Below, piece after piece: positions 1 through 7,444 of a DNA stretch of 45,085 bases. Source of the DNA: Alteromonadaceae bacterium (GTDB lineage Bacteria; Pseudomonadota; Gammaproteobacteria; Enterobacterales; Alteromonadaceae); NCBI GenBank assembly GCA_023301705.1, contig JALZUE010000010.1:1-45085 (forward strand), given 5' to 3'. The translations under genes were made by a program, and so were the position numbers. The notes beneath the pieces are model-generated. The model saw only the letters and a list, made by a program, of their open reading frames with translations, searched no databases and was not told the DNA's origin. How positions within the stretch are numbered: the first letter of the stretch is position 1; every line of letters begins with the position of its first letter.

Positions 1-1203
1 GATCGATACGCACGTCCAATCGAGTTGAGCGACAAATCAGCTAACCAACATACGTTGGTGCTGGGAACAACTGGCTCTGGTAAAACGGTGACGGTTTGTA
101 ACATTGTTGAAAGTGCTATTAATCGTGGCATACCGCTTATCTATATTGATGGAAAAGGAGATTATGATCTGGCTTGCCGTGTTGCCCGCTACGGGCAAAA
201 GCGAGATAAGCCTGTCTCTGTATTTTCCATGAAGGGTGAAAGCTTAAGCTATAACCCTCTATCCACTGGAGGGTTCACCTCTAAAAAAGATCGTATTATT
301 GAACTGAGAGAATGGACGGAAGAACATTATAAGAAATTGGCCGAAGGCTATTTACAATGCGTCTTTAAGGTTATGGAGCAATGCAATATCCCCTGTAATC
401 TTCATAGTCTGTCTGAGAACCTTGATTTAAAGAAGCTTAAATCATTGGTACGTCTGAATGAGGCTAATATACCAAATGCTCAAAAACTTATGGATGAGTT
501 GAATAATCAAGATCAAGCCTCAAAAAGTATTGAAAGCCTTGTGGCTGAAATTCGTAATTTTACCTCTTCAGAAATTGGCGCATTATTTGAGATTGAAGAC
601 GGTAAACCAGTTTTAACTTTGGAAGATGTCATTAAGAATAATGGTGTGGCTTATTTTTGCTTACCTGCTTTGGAATTTCCTTCTATGTCCAAAACATTGG
701 GACGTTTGATTGTAAATGATTTAAAAGCCACGATGGCGCAGAGCTTGTCTAATTCTAATATCAAGGATGTCTACGTCATCTTTGATGAGTTTTCAGTATT
801 TGCGGGGGAACAAGTTTTGAACGTGATTAATATGGGACGTAGTGCGGGTATTCATGCAGTATTATCAACACAGAGCCTGTCTGATATTGCATCAGGGCGT
901 AAAGAAAACGCAGATCATTTTGTTAATCAAGTCGTTGGAAACTGTAATAACTTCATATTGCACCGCCAGAACTCACCAGAAGATGCAGAGAAACTGGCTG
1001 AAATGATGGGAACAAGAAACACGTTAGAATATACAGCGCAAGTCAGCCAAGTCGGCCCAACAAATATGGGAACGGTGCGAAGAACGCGGGGGTTTATTGC
1101 CCACCCTGATGATATCAAATCATTACAAACAGGCGAAGCTTTTTTCTTTTCTAAAGAAGGCAATAAAGTCACAAAAATGAAAGCGAGGATGAGTAAAATA
1201 TGA
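1..1203 (+). CDS. TraD/VirD4-like conjugative coupling ATPase, 5' truncated by window edge
   Basis: The frame is open from base 1, so the gene begins upstream and the ttg at 25 is not a convincing start. A Walker A motif (GTTGSGKT) lies at 64-87. A Walker B motif (VIFDEF) lies near 775-792 and is followed by the GRSAGI and STQSLSDI motifs usual in TraD/TraG/VirD4 C-terminal domains. Such proteins are hexameric inner-membrane ATPases that deliver DNA-relaxosome complexes to a type IV secretion channel. The N-terminal membrane part would lie outside the window. Its stop overlaps the next gene (ATGA), so the two are probably translationally coupled. Family assignment is fairly sure; the specific subfamily is not. 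Confidence 0.8.
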   Translation, partial: DRYARPIELSDKSANQHTLVLGTTGSGKTVTVCNIVESAINRGIPLIYIDGKGDYDLACRVARYGQKRDKPVSVFSMKGESLSYNPLSTGGFTSKKDRIIELREWTEEHYKKLAEGYLQCVFKVMEQCNIPCNLHSLSENLDLKKLKSLVRLNEANIPNAQKLMDELNNQDQASKSIESLVAEIRNFTSSEIGALFEIEDGKPVLTLEDVIKNNGVAYFCLPALEFPSMSKTLGRLIVNDLKATMAQSLSNSNIKDVYVIFDEFSVFAGEQVLNVINMGRSAGIHAVLSTQSLSDIASGRKENADHFVNQVVGNCNNFILHRQNSPEDAEKLAEMMGTRNTLEYTAQVSQVGPTNMGTVRRTRGFIAHPDDIKSLQTGEAFFFSKEGNKVTKMKARMSKI

Positions 1204-2276
1204 CTAACAGTAATCTTGATAAATCTGCAAGAAACAAAGAAATCCAAAAGATTACAAAGTGGCTGAAATGTCATATTCAGCAAGTTCTAAAGGAAACTGA
1301 AGTAGAAAACATACAATCGTTACATGCCCATTTTTCAGCACACAAAGCACAATATATAAATTTGAAGGAAGAAAAAATTCCATCTGTTGAACATTATATT
1401 TCATTGTTTTTAGACGGCCTTCGTGCAGACCTATCTAGTAAAAAGAAATCTACATATACTGAATTTTATGATCGTTTAATGCAATCGGACATTTCAAGAG
1501 ATTATCTTTATGAATTTTTAAGAAGAACCTATCTTAAACAGTATGAAAGTTTATCAAAAAATAAGCCTGACTTTCAGTCTTCGGAGATTTGGATAGGGCA
1601 GAACAATGCGGATTATGGCTTACTAATTACGCCAAGGTTTAAAGATGGATCGTGGGAAAATGATGAAAGTGAAATAAGGCACTTTGAACAAAGTTACTGG
1701 TCAATCGGACATGTTATTAAAACAGGATTTGTTATTCCAGATAGGGATGAAAAAATAAACTTTTCTAATATAAATGATTATCTAGTTTTTTTTGAACATA
1801 CTTTGGTTCGGCATACTGCTTCTGAATATCAAAGGCAAATAGGTAAACTTTATGCTGACTATGTCAGAAAATCTGATAATCCAGATAATATCTTGTTGCT
1901 AATCCCTGAGCTTCGTTACCAAGGTAGAGACAAGTTGCATAAATATCGTTTGGACTTTTGCGTTATTGATGTGAACTCTAATAATAAGATTGGGTTTGAA
2001 TTGTCACCATGGTCATCCCATGGCCGATTAAGCGGTACCCGTAATAAAAATCAGCAAGAAATTAATAAGGTAGCCTCTAAAAATTTTGAAAATGAAATGA
2101 GAAAACAAAAAGATTATTTTAAAAATTTAGGAATTTTCTACTTAATTTACACAGATACTAATTTAAAAGATACAGGTGCAATTTTTGAAGAAATGAAGTG
2201 CTACTTGGAGCCTAGCCATATTGAAACAAAGATAAAATCTAATTTAATTCAAAGCTTTAGAGAAGGAAAAATATGA
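1200..2276 (+). CDS. Hypothetical protein of the conjugative module, possible nuclease-like C-terminal domain
   Basis: I do not recognise this 358-residue family with certainty. The N-terminal two thirds is charged and helical without membrane segments. The C-terminal third (about residues 235-330) has the order RLDF, then GFELSPWSSHG, then a helix rich in K/Q/N ending in a hydrophobic strand (GIFYLIY). That pattern of acidic-strand, E-x-S, basic helix resembles a restriction-endonuclease-like (PD-(D/E)xK) core, but the expected lysine after the glutamate is replaced. It overlaps both neighbours by 4 bases, so it is probably produced together with the TraD-like ATPase and the M48 protease. 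Function as a DNA-processing factor is only an inference. Confidence 0.6.
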   Translation: MTNSNLDKSARNKEIQKITKWLKCHIQQVLKETEVENIQSLHAHFSAHKAQYINLKEEKIPSVEHYISLFLDGLRADLSSKKKSTYTEFYDRLMQSDISRDYLYEFLRRTYLKQYESLSKNKPDFQSSEIWIGQNNADYGLLITPRFKDGSWENDESEIRHFEQSYWSIGHVIKTGFVIPDRDEKINFSNINDYLVFFEHTLVRHTASEYQRQIGKLYADYVRKSDNPDNILLLIPELRYQGRDKLHKYRLDFCVIDVNSNNKIGFELSPWSSHGRLSGTRNKNQQEINKVASKNFENEMRKQKDYFKNLGIFYLIYTDTNLKDTGAIFEEMKCYLEPSHIETKIKSNLIQSFREGKI

Positions 2277-3193
2277 TGAAATACAGCAAAATTTTTATGT
2301 TGGTCTTTATGGCCTTTTATTCAACAATTCTGATGACATCACTTATCTATTCGATACGTGATGCTTTTCAAGGAGGTCATATCTCTTTAGATATGCCAGT
2401 TGTTTTTAGTTCTTTCCTTTGGAGCGTTGTGATCATGGGCATAGCCTTGGTTATATCAATAAGCTCATACGGCGATAAGATTGCCTCTCTATTCTTAACC
2501 ATGCGTAAAACCAGTTTGCGTGAAGAAGAAAAAATAAATCCAGCCTTGGACATGATTAAAAAGCAGTATCGTCAAAAATTTGGCTCTGATTTAAACATGA
2601 AAATCTATGTAATGGACGAGCCTCATATAAACGGTATAGCTTTGGGTAAGCAAACGGCAGCAGTTTCGACAGGTCTTTTAAAGGTAGGAACAGAAGATGA
2701 AATTATGGGCATCATAGCGCATGAGGCAGGACATTTGCATCATAAAGATGGCGTCTTTAGTTTGGCTTTTATAACGGCCTCTTTGCCGACAGTATTCTTA
2801 AATAATTTGTTACGTAGGTGTTTTGGCATAGGTTTACCATTTAAGTTTATGCCCACAAGTATGCAAGATTTCGGCTGGGCATGGGGCTTTTTCATTGTCA
2901 TCATGTTTATGATGTTTTTCGTTTATTTCTTGGTATTCTTAGTTTTAAGCTTCCCTGTTTTATGGCTTTTACGATCATTTGAAACAATGACGCAATGGCC
3001 TATTGAATATAAGGCTGATCAATTTGCGAATAAGCTTGGACATGGTGAAGCGTTAATTGAATTATTTGAGCGCATTGAAGATGAAGATATTCGGAATGAG
3101 ACAGGATTTTTAAGAAAATATCTCTATTCACATCCGCCAACAGCACTGAGAATTGATAGGATAGAACGTGAAATGTTAGGCGTGGCATCATGA
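2273..3193 (+). CDS. M48 family (HtpX-like) membrane zinc metalloprotease
   Basis: The protein has 306 residues with two N-terminal membrane helices (about 8-28 and 45-65) and another hydrophobic hairpin at about 205-235. The zinc motif HEAGH is at 150-154, and a downstream glutamate in EYKAD (245) fits the third zinc ligand of M48 proteases. The LxxGTEDEIMGIIAHEAGH context is typical of HtpX/Ste24-type enzymes with the active site facing the cytoplasm. It starts inside the stop of the preceding gene (ATGATGA) and overlaps the next start. Its place in a conjugation operon suggests a role in processing or quality control of transfer proteins in the membrane, which is an inference. Confidence 0.85.
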   Translation: MMKYSKIFMLVFMAFYSTILMTSLIYSIRDAFQGGHISLDMPVVFSSFLWSVVIMGIALVISISSYGDKIASLFLTMRKTSLREEEKINPALDMIKKQYRQKFGSDLNMKIYVMDEPHINGIALGKQTAAVSTGLLKVGTEDEIMGIIAHEAGHLHHKDGVFSLAFITASLPTVFLNNLLRRCFGIGLPFKFMPTSMQDFGWAWGFFIVIMFMMFFVYFLVFLVLSFPVLWLLRSFETMTQWPIEYKADQFANKLGHGEALIELFERIEDEDIRNETGFLRKYLYSHPPTALRIDRIEREMLGVAS

Positions 3194-3444
3194 GTAAAGT
3201 AAGTGACGGAATTTTACAAAACATTCAAGATTCCGTTGATTATACAAATGACGATAAAAGCAAAGCCAAAGAACGGATTATCTTTAACGACCCTTTACAG
3301 AGTGAGCAGGAATATGAAGCTTGTTTAAAGCAAGTGGAAAAGATTTTCTTTGCAAAGCCCAATACGCCAAAAGGTGATGAATTAGATAAGCTGTGTAAAT
3401 TGGTTCATGATTATGAAGAAATTCACTGTAAAATAGAAACATAA
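3190..3444 (+). CDS. Small protein resembling the N-terminal half of HigA-type antitoxins, without HTH
   Basis: The protein has 84 residues. From about residue 38 it reads EYEACLKQVEKIFF, AKPNTPKGDELDKL and VHDYEEIHCKI, closely like the N-terminal segment of HigA-family antitoxins (ADYEAAL, PGTPEGDRLDxLxxLVxAYExxHYPI). In those proteins a helix-turn-helix follows; here the gene ends right after this segment. No HigB-type toxin lies beside it. It overlaps the M48 gene (ATGA) and is part of the same operon. It may be a truncated antitoxin, a freestanding toxin-binding module, or a structural homologue with another job. Confidence 0.6.
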   Translation: MSKVSDGILQNIQDSVDYTNDDKSKAKERIIFNDPLQSEQEYEACLKQVEKIFFAKPNTPKGDELDKLCKLVHDYEEIHCKIET

Positions 3445-3456
3445 AGGATATTAAGA

Positions 3457-3657
3457 ATGTTAGAAATTCCACTAGATGAAGCTTTTAAAAATCTTCCAAC
3501 AGATATTCAAGAATCTATAATTGGACTAAAAGACCATTTTTCTGCTGAATACGAAGTTTTAAAATCAATACGCGATGCGTTAGATTTTCCACAAAATGAA
3601 GGAGCAGACTTATTCTTTCTTATTCAGCAACGCATTGCAGGAAAGACATTCTTTTAA
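3457..3657 (+). CDS. Small hypothetical protein
   Basis: A 66-residue acidic protein, not recognised. It begins 12 bases after the preceding stop with an AAAGGA ribosome site at a workable distance, and is the last gene of the + strand operon. It is probably soluble and mostly helical, with no membrane segment or cysteine cluster. Its last four bases overlap the convergent phosphoesterase gene, so the operon ends by running into an opposing gene with no visible terminator. Confidence 0.5.
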   Translation: MLEIPLDEAFKNLPTDIQESIIGLKDHFSAEYEVLKSIRDALDFPQNEGADLFFLIQQRIAGKTFF

Positions 3658-4424
3658 ACAATTATGGGGCATCCTTCTTTTTCAAAACCTGCGCATTCAT
3701 ACATCCCATATCTTAAATGATAACCTAATGGATTTGAAATAATTTGAGTGTTTCCAACCTTTTGGTTATCCCACTCATGCGTATGACCATATATCCAATA
3801 ATCAGGCTGATATTCCTCGATTATTTCAATCATATCTAACGAGTTGAATGCAGGTTGAAGCTGGCTATTTTTAAATTGACTGTTCGGATTGATAACAGGT
3901 GCATGATGCGTCATCACAATGCGAGAGCCTGACAAATCTGTTTCAAACCATTGGATTAAATTGTCTTTAAATTCCCTATGCAAGACAACGCTATCTTCGG
4001 GTTTAAAAATTGTACCGTCATTGTTTACGATATATTTGAAATCAGGCATATTGTGTTGGGCATGTTGCATCGCAAGTGGATTTTCGTCAAAAAAATTAGT
4101 CCACATCGTGCCACCAAAAAATTGATTGCCTCCGATAGTAACGCCCTCATCTTTTAGAAACTGAACTTGCGGGGCATATTCTTTTAAATTTTTCCGTAGA
4201 GCATCTTCACCATCTTGCATTGGCTTGTGAGTGTAATATTCGTGATTGCCTGTAACGTAAAGCACAGGCTTATCCCAGCTTTCTAATAATTGAATTAATG
4301 GGGACGTATTGTTAAGTGAGATTATATCACCCGCTAAAATAAGGACATCGCCCTCAATGTCTTCAGGCAGTTTCCAGCCATGTTCAAATTCTAAATGTAG
4401 GTCACTAAATGTTATGATTTTCAT
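3654..4424 (-). CDS. Calcineurin-like metallophosphoesterase
   Basis: The 256-residue product has the complete metallophosphoesterase signature in order: D8-x-H10 (SDLHLE), D33 in AGDI, GNHE at 59-62, a double histidine in MTHHAP (173-174), and GHTH at 213-216. These residues bind two metal ions and hydrolyse phosphomonoesters or diesters; the substrate cannot be read from the sequence. It is transcribed against the upstream operon, which it overlaps by 4 bases. Stand-alone enzymes of this type are common cargo on integrative elements. The start gives the usual MKIITFSDLH beginning of the family. Confidence 0.88.
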   Translation of the reverse strand: MKIITFSDLHLEFEHGWKLPEDIEGDVLILAGDIISLNNTSPLIQLLESWDKPVLYVTGNHEYYTHKPMQDGEDALRKNLKEYAPQVQFLKDEGVTIGGNQFFGGTMWTNFFDENPLAMQHAQHNMPDFKYIVNNDGTIFKPEDSVVLHREFKDNLIQWFETDLSGSRIVMTHHAPVINPNSQFKNSQLQPAFNSLDMIEIIEEYQPDYWIYGHTHEWDNQKVGNTQIISNPLGYHLRYGMYECAGFEKEGCPIIV

Positions 4425-4609
4425 GCCAAATTATAGCATTTTTAGATGAAGAACTTAAGGTTTAAGTCGATTTAATGGCATATTTATTGACCTGATTTAG
4501 TCAGTTTTTTTTGTAATAATTATTTTTGAAATATTGGCTTATCTTGCGTTCAATTATAAAGATTGGCATCATAATAGGTAAAAACAGGCAATATATAAAA
4601 GGATATAAA

Positions 4610-4882
4610 ATGAAGGTATTTAAAATTGATGAAAAAAATATAAGAGTTATCTATGGCAAGATGTTAAATGAACTAACTTTAGATTGGACAATTAGGGATT
4701 TAGGAGAGCTTAAAAATCAATTAGACTTTGCGCTTGGCTACGAAGACCAGTTACCATCTTTGAAAAAAGCAAAGTACAAAAATCTAAAGATACATAAAGG
4801 CTCAAATCATCTAGACATTATAGATTATCATGTTGGCACGTTAAATTTATTGACCATTGAAGATCATTTTTTCAATAAATAG
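4610..4882 (+). CDS. Small hypothetical protein
   Basis: A 90-residue protein starting at the ATG at 4610, chosen because an AAAAGGA ribosome site lies 6 bases upstream; the frame is open further 5' but has no such site. It is lysine-rich and soluble-looking, and I do not recognise it. It stands alone between the phosphoesterase and the ardA leader. Its base composition is more AT-rich than the tra genes to the left. Confidence 0.45.
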   Translation: MKVFKIDEKNIRVIYGKMLNELTLDWTIRDLGELKNQLDFALGYEDQLPSLKKAKYKNLKIHKGSNHLDIIDYHVGTLNLLTIEDHFFNK

Positions 4883-5012
4883 CACGAAAATACACACCAT
4901 ATAGTTGTGCTTTATAAACGCTATTTGATGTATTGAAGGTTAAAAGCATTTAACTCATAAAAAAACAAGAAAATTTCATGAAATTTAAAGAGCTTCATAG
5001 ATTTAAAGCTAA

Positions 5013-5184
5013 GGGACTTTGTCCCTCGCGCCGCAAGGGTCTGGCGATAAACGCTTATCGGCCTTTTCCCCAATCTTCCTTCATTACATTCCGTGCAGAC
5101 TGGGAGATACCCCTTTAGGCCGAACGCGCCCTGTGCGTTTGCTACCCCACCCTCGGCGGGAGCCAAGGTTGCATATACGCAACC
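5013..5184 (+). promoter_or_regulatory. GC-rich, hairpin-dense leader upstream of ardA
   Basis: This stretch is strikingly GC-rich against AT-rich flanks and contains at least four local hairpins: 5013-5025 (gggac/gtccc), 5045-5060 (cgataa/ttatcg), 5121-5141 (aacgc/gcgtt core) and 5167-5184 (ggttgc/gcaacc). GTCTG near 5040 can also pair with CAGAC near 5096. It ends about 15 bases before the ardA ribosome site. In conjugative plasmids ardA genes lie in the leading region and may be read early from folded single-stranded DNA (Frpo/ssi-type promoters). The similarity of position and structure suggests such a role, but no experimental or alignment evidence is available here. Confidence 0.45.
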
Positions 5185-5206
5185 CATTTCCAAAGAGGAG
5201 AAAAAC

Positions 5207-5713
5207 ATGACAACTTTATTTGCACAACCCTATGATATATGCGCTAAAGGCTTTTATTTTGATACAGCCGAGCAGTATGAGAAAAAATCAAAAAATTTAA
5301 TGAACGACTATGGACAACTTGTTGAAGAATTTGAAATTCAATTCATAGACGGCGAGATCATAAACGCAAAGTTATTTAATGCGTTGGAAGTACACCAAGG
5401 GAATTTAGGCTATTTTTTAGATATAGCCAAAGAATGGGACGAAGACGAAAAAATCAAAGTTATTCTAGCCGTTGGAGAATGTGGCTATAACTTTAATCTT
5501 GGACAGGATGATCCTAATCAATTTGAGATTGATATATATGAAATTGATACAATGCGCGAACTTGCCATTGATTTTGTAGAGCAAGGGCTTTTTGGTGAAA
5601 TTCCTAGCAATATTCAAAATTATCTTGATTATGATGCAATCGCTTATGATTTATCTATGGATTACAGCCAAACAACCATTGATACAGCGCACTATATTTA
5701 CCGCATGGAATAA
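5207..5713 (+). CDS. ardA: ArdA family antirestriction protein
   Basis: A 168-residue very acidic protein. ArdA proteins mimic bent B-form DNA with surface carboxylates and block type I restriction-modification enzymes, protecting incoming conjugative DNA. The family hallmarks are visible: the YEIQFIDGE-like segment (here FEIQFIDGEIINAKLF), the NLGYFLDIAKEWDE region, and the closing NYLDYDAIAYDLSMDY followed by a terminal YIYRME. The ATG at 5207 follows a strong AAAGAGGAG site; the frame extends 5' into the structured leader, where no start fits the family. Its presence supports a conjugative origin for this part of the window. Confidence 0.88.
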   Translation: MTTLFAQPYDICAKGFYFDTAEQYEKKSKNLMNDYGQLVEEFEIQFIDGEIINAKLFNALEVHQGNLGYFLDIAKEWDEDEKIKVILAVGECGYNFNLGQDDPNQFEIDIYEIDTMRELAIDFVEQGLFGEIPSNIQNYLDYDAIAYDLSMDYSQTTIDTAHYIYRME

Positions 5714-5739
5714 AAACCTCAATTAAATCGTATGAAATC

Positions 5740-5769
5740 AGCTAAATTCCCTTAAATGGGAATTTAGCT
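5740..5769. repeat. Perfect 12-bp inverted repeat downstream of ardA
   Basis: Arms agctaaattccc and gggaatttagct are separated by six bases (ttaaat). It lies 26 bases after the ardA stop. It could end the ardA transcript, but no T-tract follows, so a recombination or protein-binding site is equally possible. Confidence 0.5.
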
Positions 5770-6244
5770 AAAGCATGTTTCTATAACAAAATCAGTAATA
5801 AAATGCGATTTAATATCATAAATACGAAAGTTACCAAATAATTGATTAATATAATTTACGCGTTTAAATCATAAGTTTGTGTTGCTATATTGAGCGCTAA
5901 ATTTTTACGGTATCGTTCTCCATTCCTCTCAGCAATGTTGTTCATCGATTAAAAATTATTTGGTGAAACTTTTTTTATGCTCATACGTACATATTACAAG
6001 TGATATAAAAGTATATATACGGTACAGGCTGTATATAATCACAGCTTAATTAGAGTGGATTGGACTTTATTTTCAAATAATTACATTTAATACTATAGAT
6101 TAAGTTGAAAATTATGTACTTTATTAACTATAATTATATTCAGTATTGAACTTCAACACTGAATATCTGTCATAAAAGCGTAATTAATATATGCTTTTAT
6201 GTTTAACGGGAATTAGTTAACGGCATCTATATTGCTACATAAAC
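5770..6244. other. AT-rich gene-free stretch with two further palindromes
   Basis: No credible coding sequence is seen on either strand. Two adjacent inverted repeats stand out: 6136-6166 (tattcagtattga-type arms, one mismatch in 14) and 6171-6201 (cataaaagc/gcttttatg, 11-13 base loop). Short TTAACGG words recur just after. This may hold the end of the integrated element, but no attachment-site duplication can be shown without the other end. Confidence 0.4.
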
Positions 6245-6274
6245 TTGTAATAAGTATATATAAAGTTATATAAT
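6245..6274 (+). promoter_or_regulatory. Probable sigma70 promoter for the 34-residue ORF
   Basis: TTGTAA (4 of 6 matches to the -35 consensus) and a perfect TATAAT are separated by 18 bases. It lies about 75 bases upstream of the small ORF at 6351, leaving a leader with a short hairpin (tacct/aggta near 6285-6299). Promoter-like words are frequent in AT-rich DNA, so this rests on position as much as on match. Confidence 0.5.
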
Positions 6275-6350
6275 CCCGCGCCTGTACCTTTTATAGGTAG
6301 TAAAATTTGCAAACCTAGTTAAGGTGCGAATTAATCTTTGAGGAAATGTT

Positions 6351-6455
6351 ATGAAAAATGTATTTTTAAATAAAACCATGAATGACGGATATTGTGGTCT
6401 TGTAGCGGATGAAGGCTTTTTAGAAGAAGGCTTTTTAGAAATTCGCTGCATGTAA
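6351..6455 (+). CDS. 34-residue peptide ORF, possible leader peptide
   Basis: ATG at 6351 follows a GAGGA ribosome site by 6 bases and opens 34 codons to TAA at 6453. Residues 21-30 are two copies of a five-residue unit (EGFLE) encoded by a perfect 15-bp tandem repeat (gaaggctttttagaa, 6411-6440). It has its own promoter-like sequence upstream and an intrinsic terminator 21 bases downstream, followed at once by the ribosome site of the membrane protein gene. It could be a small functional peptide, a precursor peptide or an attenuator leader peptide. I do not recognise it. Confidence 0.5.
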   Translation: MKNVFLNKTMNDGYCGLVADEGFLEEGFLEIRCM

Positions 6456-6476
6456 CTTACAACTCATTCACACCTC

Positions 6477-6505
6477 AAAAATCTCCATCACGGAGATTTT
6501 TTTAT
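6477..6505 (+). terminator. Intrinsic terminator between the small ORF and the DUF4760-like gene
   Basis: A 10-bp stem (aaaaatctcc/ggagattttt) with a 5-base loop and a T-rich tail. The AAGGAG ribosome site of the next gene begins only a few bases after the tail, so readthrough would be needed to express it unless it has its own promoter. Confidence 0.75.
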
Positions 6506-6524
6506 TTAAGGAGAAAAATATTAG

Positions 6525-7432
6525 ATGGAAACCTATAGCCCTAAGCACACCTTAAAGGAATTTTGCACTCTCGGTAATCCGTCAAACTATGTGTTTTTTT
6601 TCTAAGTATCTTGATTTCATTTTTTATAGGGTTAAGAGAAGTAGATTTATTCAACCTTACTAACGGAGAAAGAATAGCTCTACATCCTGTATATGTTGAA
6701 TACTCATTAGTTTTTTGGTCGATTGCTTGGGCATCGTTCGCTTACAGCCTAACGCTTCCGTTAATTAAAGTTAAAACCAAACCATTTGGTAATAGATTTT
6801 CACTTTTCGGTTTTGCCGTCCTTGGCATGTTATTTGTTACGCTGCTTATTTTTATAGTCACTAATTGGCAAAGTACAGCTACTAACAACCAAGAAGAAAT
6901 GATCTCAATAGTGGGATTGATACTTGCCTCTATTGTTGCTATTTTCGGCTGGTTTGTTCAATACCAAGTTAGTCGTCATAATAATCGTATTAATCATTCT
7001 CTCAATGTCCTACTGCAAACAAGGTTATCTGAAGAGTTCCAGCGGCATAGTCGCGCATCAAGTAGAACATACCCAAATAGAAAGTTTTCAGTAATACCGA
7101 CTGAGGATATCGATTTTTATTTCAGTGGAGATGTTGAAGGTAGTTCATGCCCAAAACAGCAACAAAAAGTAAAAGCTATATCGGCTCAAATATACATAAT
7201 AAACCATTATGAATTTCTATCATGCGGTATAGAGAGCAACGTTCTAGATGAAGAGTTATTATACAAGACATTAGCTGGGATAATTTTACGCCAAATAGAA
7301 AGGTCCGAACACATAATTAATCACTCAAAAAGTATTTCACCTAAAACCTTTGAGCATTTATTAAAAATTAAAGAAAGATGGGCTACTAGACATCATTTTG
7401 AATCTCACGGGAATAACAAAACAGCTGATTAA
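6525..7432 (+). CDS. DUF4760-like membrane protein, reading frame interrupted by an apparent -1 frameshift
   Basis: ATG at 6525 has an AAGGAG site 11 bases upstream and runs 26 codons to TAA at 6603. Right before that stop is a run of eight Ts (6594-6601). A -1 shift there joins NYVFFF to LSILISFFIGLREVDL, giving one continuous first membrane helix and an open frame to 7432. The long frame alone offers only a TTG at 6611 inside that helix and no ribosome site. Three more membrane segments follow (about LVFWSIAWASFAY, LFGFAVLGMLFVTL, ISIVGLILASIVAIFGWF), then a cytoplasmic domain with LLQTRLSEEF and HYEFLSCGI resembling DUF4760. It is either slippage-decoded, recently broken, or a homopolymer sequencing error. 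Confidence 0.6.
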
Positions 7433-7444
7433 CCCTTTTGGGAT

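Noticed and set aside
927-1283. 118-codon minus-strand frame opposite the TraD-like gene
   Set aside because: A shadow of a well-supported coding frame with conserved ATPase motifs.
4921-5208. Long minus-strand and second plus-strand frames through the GC-rich ardA leader
   Set aside because: They arise because GC-rich DNA has few stops; no ribosome site, no family resemblance, and the region is better explained as a folded leader.
5740-5769. Palindrome as a dif/Xer recombination site
   Set aside because: Arm and spacer lengths are near, but the bases do not resemble XerC/XerD half-sites.
6266-6451. Minus-strand frame of 61 codons opposite the small peptide ORF
   Set aside because: It mirrors the tandem repeat of the + strand ORF, lacks a ribosome site, and runs against the promoter and terminator.
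6611-7432. DUF4760-like gene starting at TTG 6611 as an intact gene
   Set aside because: The start would lie inside a membrane helix with no ribosome site, while an upstream ATG with a good site joins it by a one-base shift.
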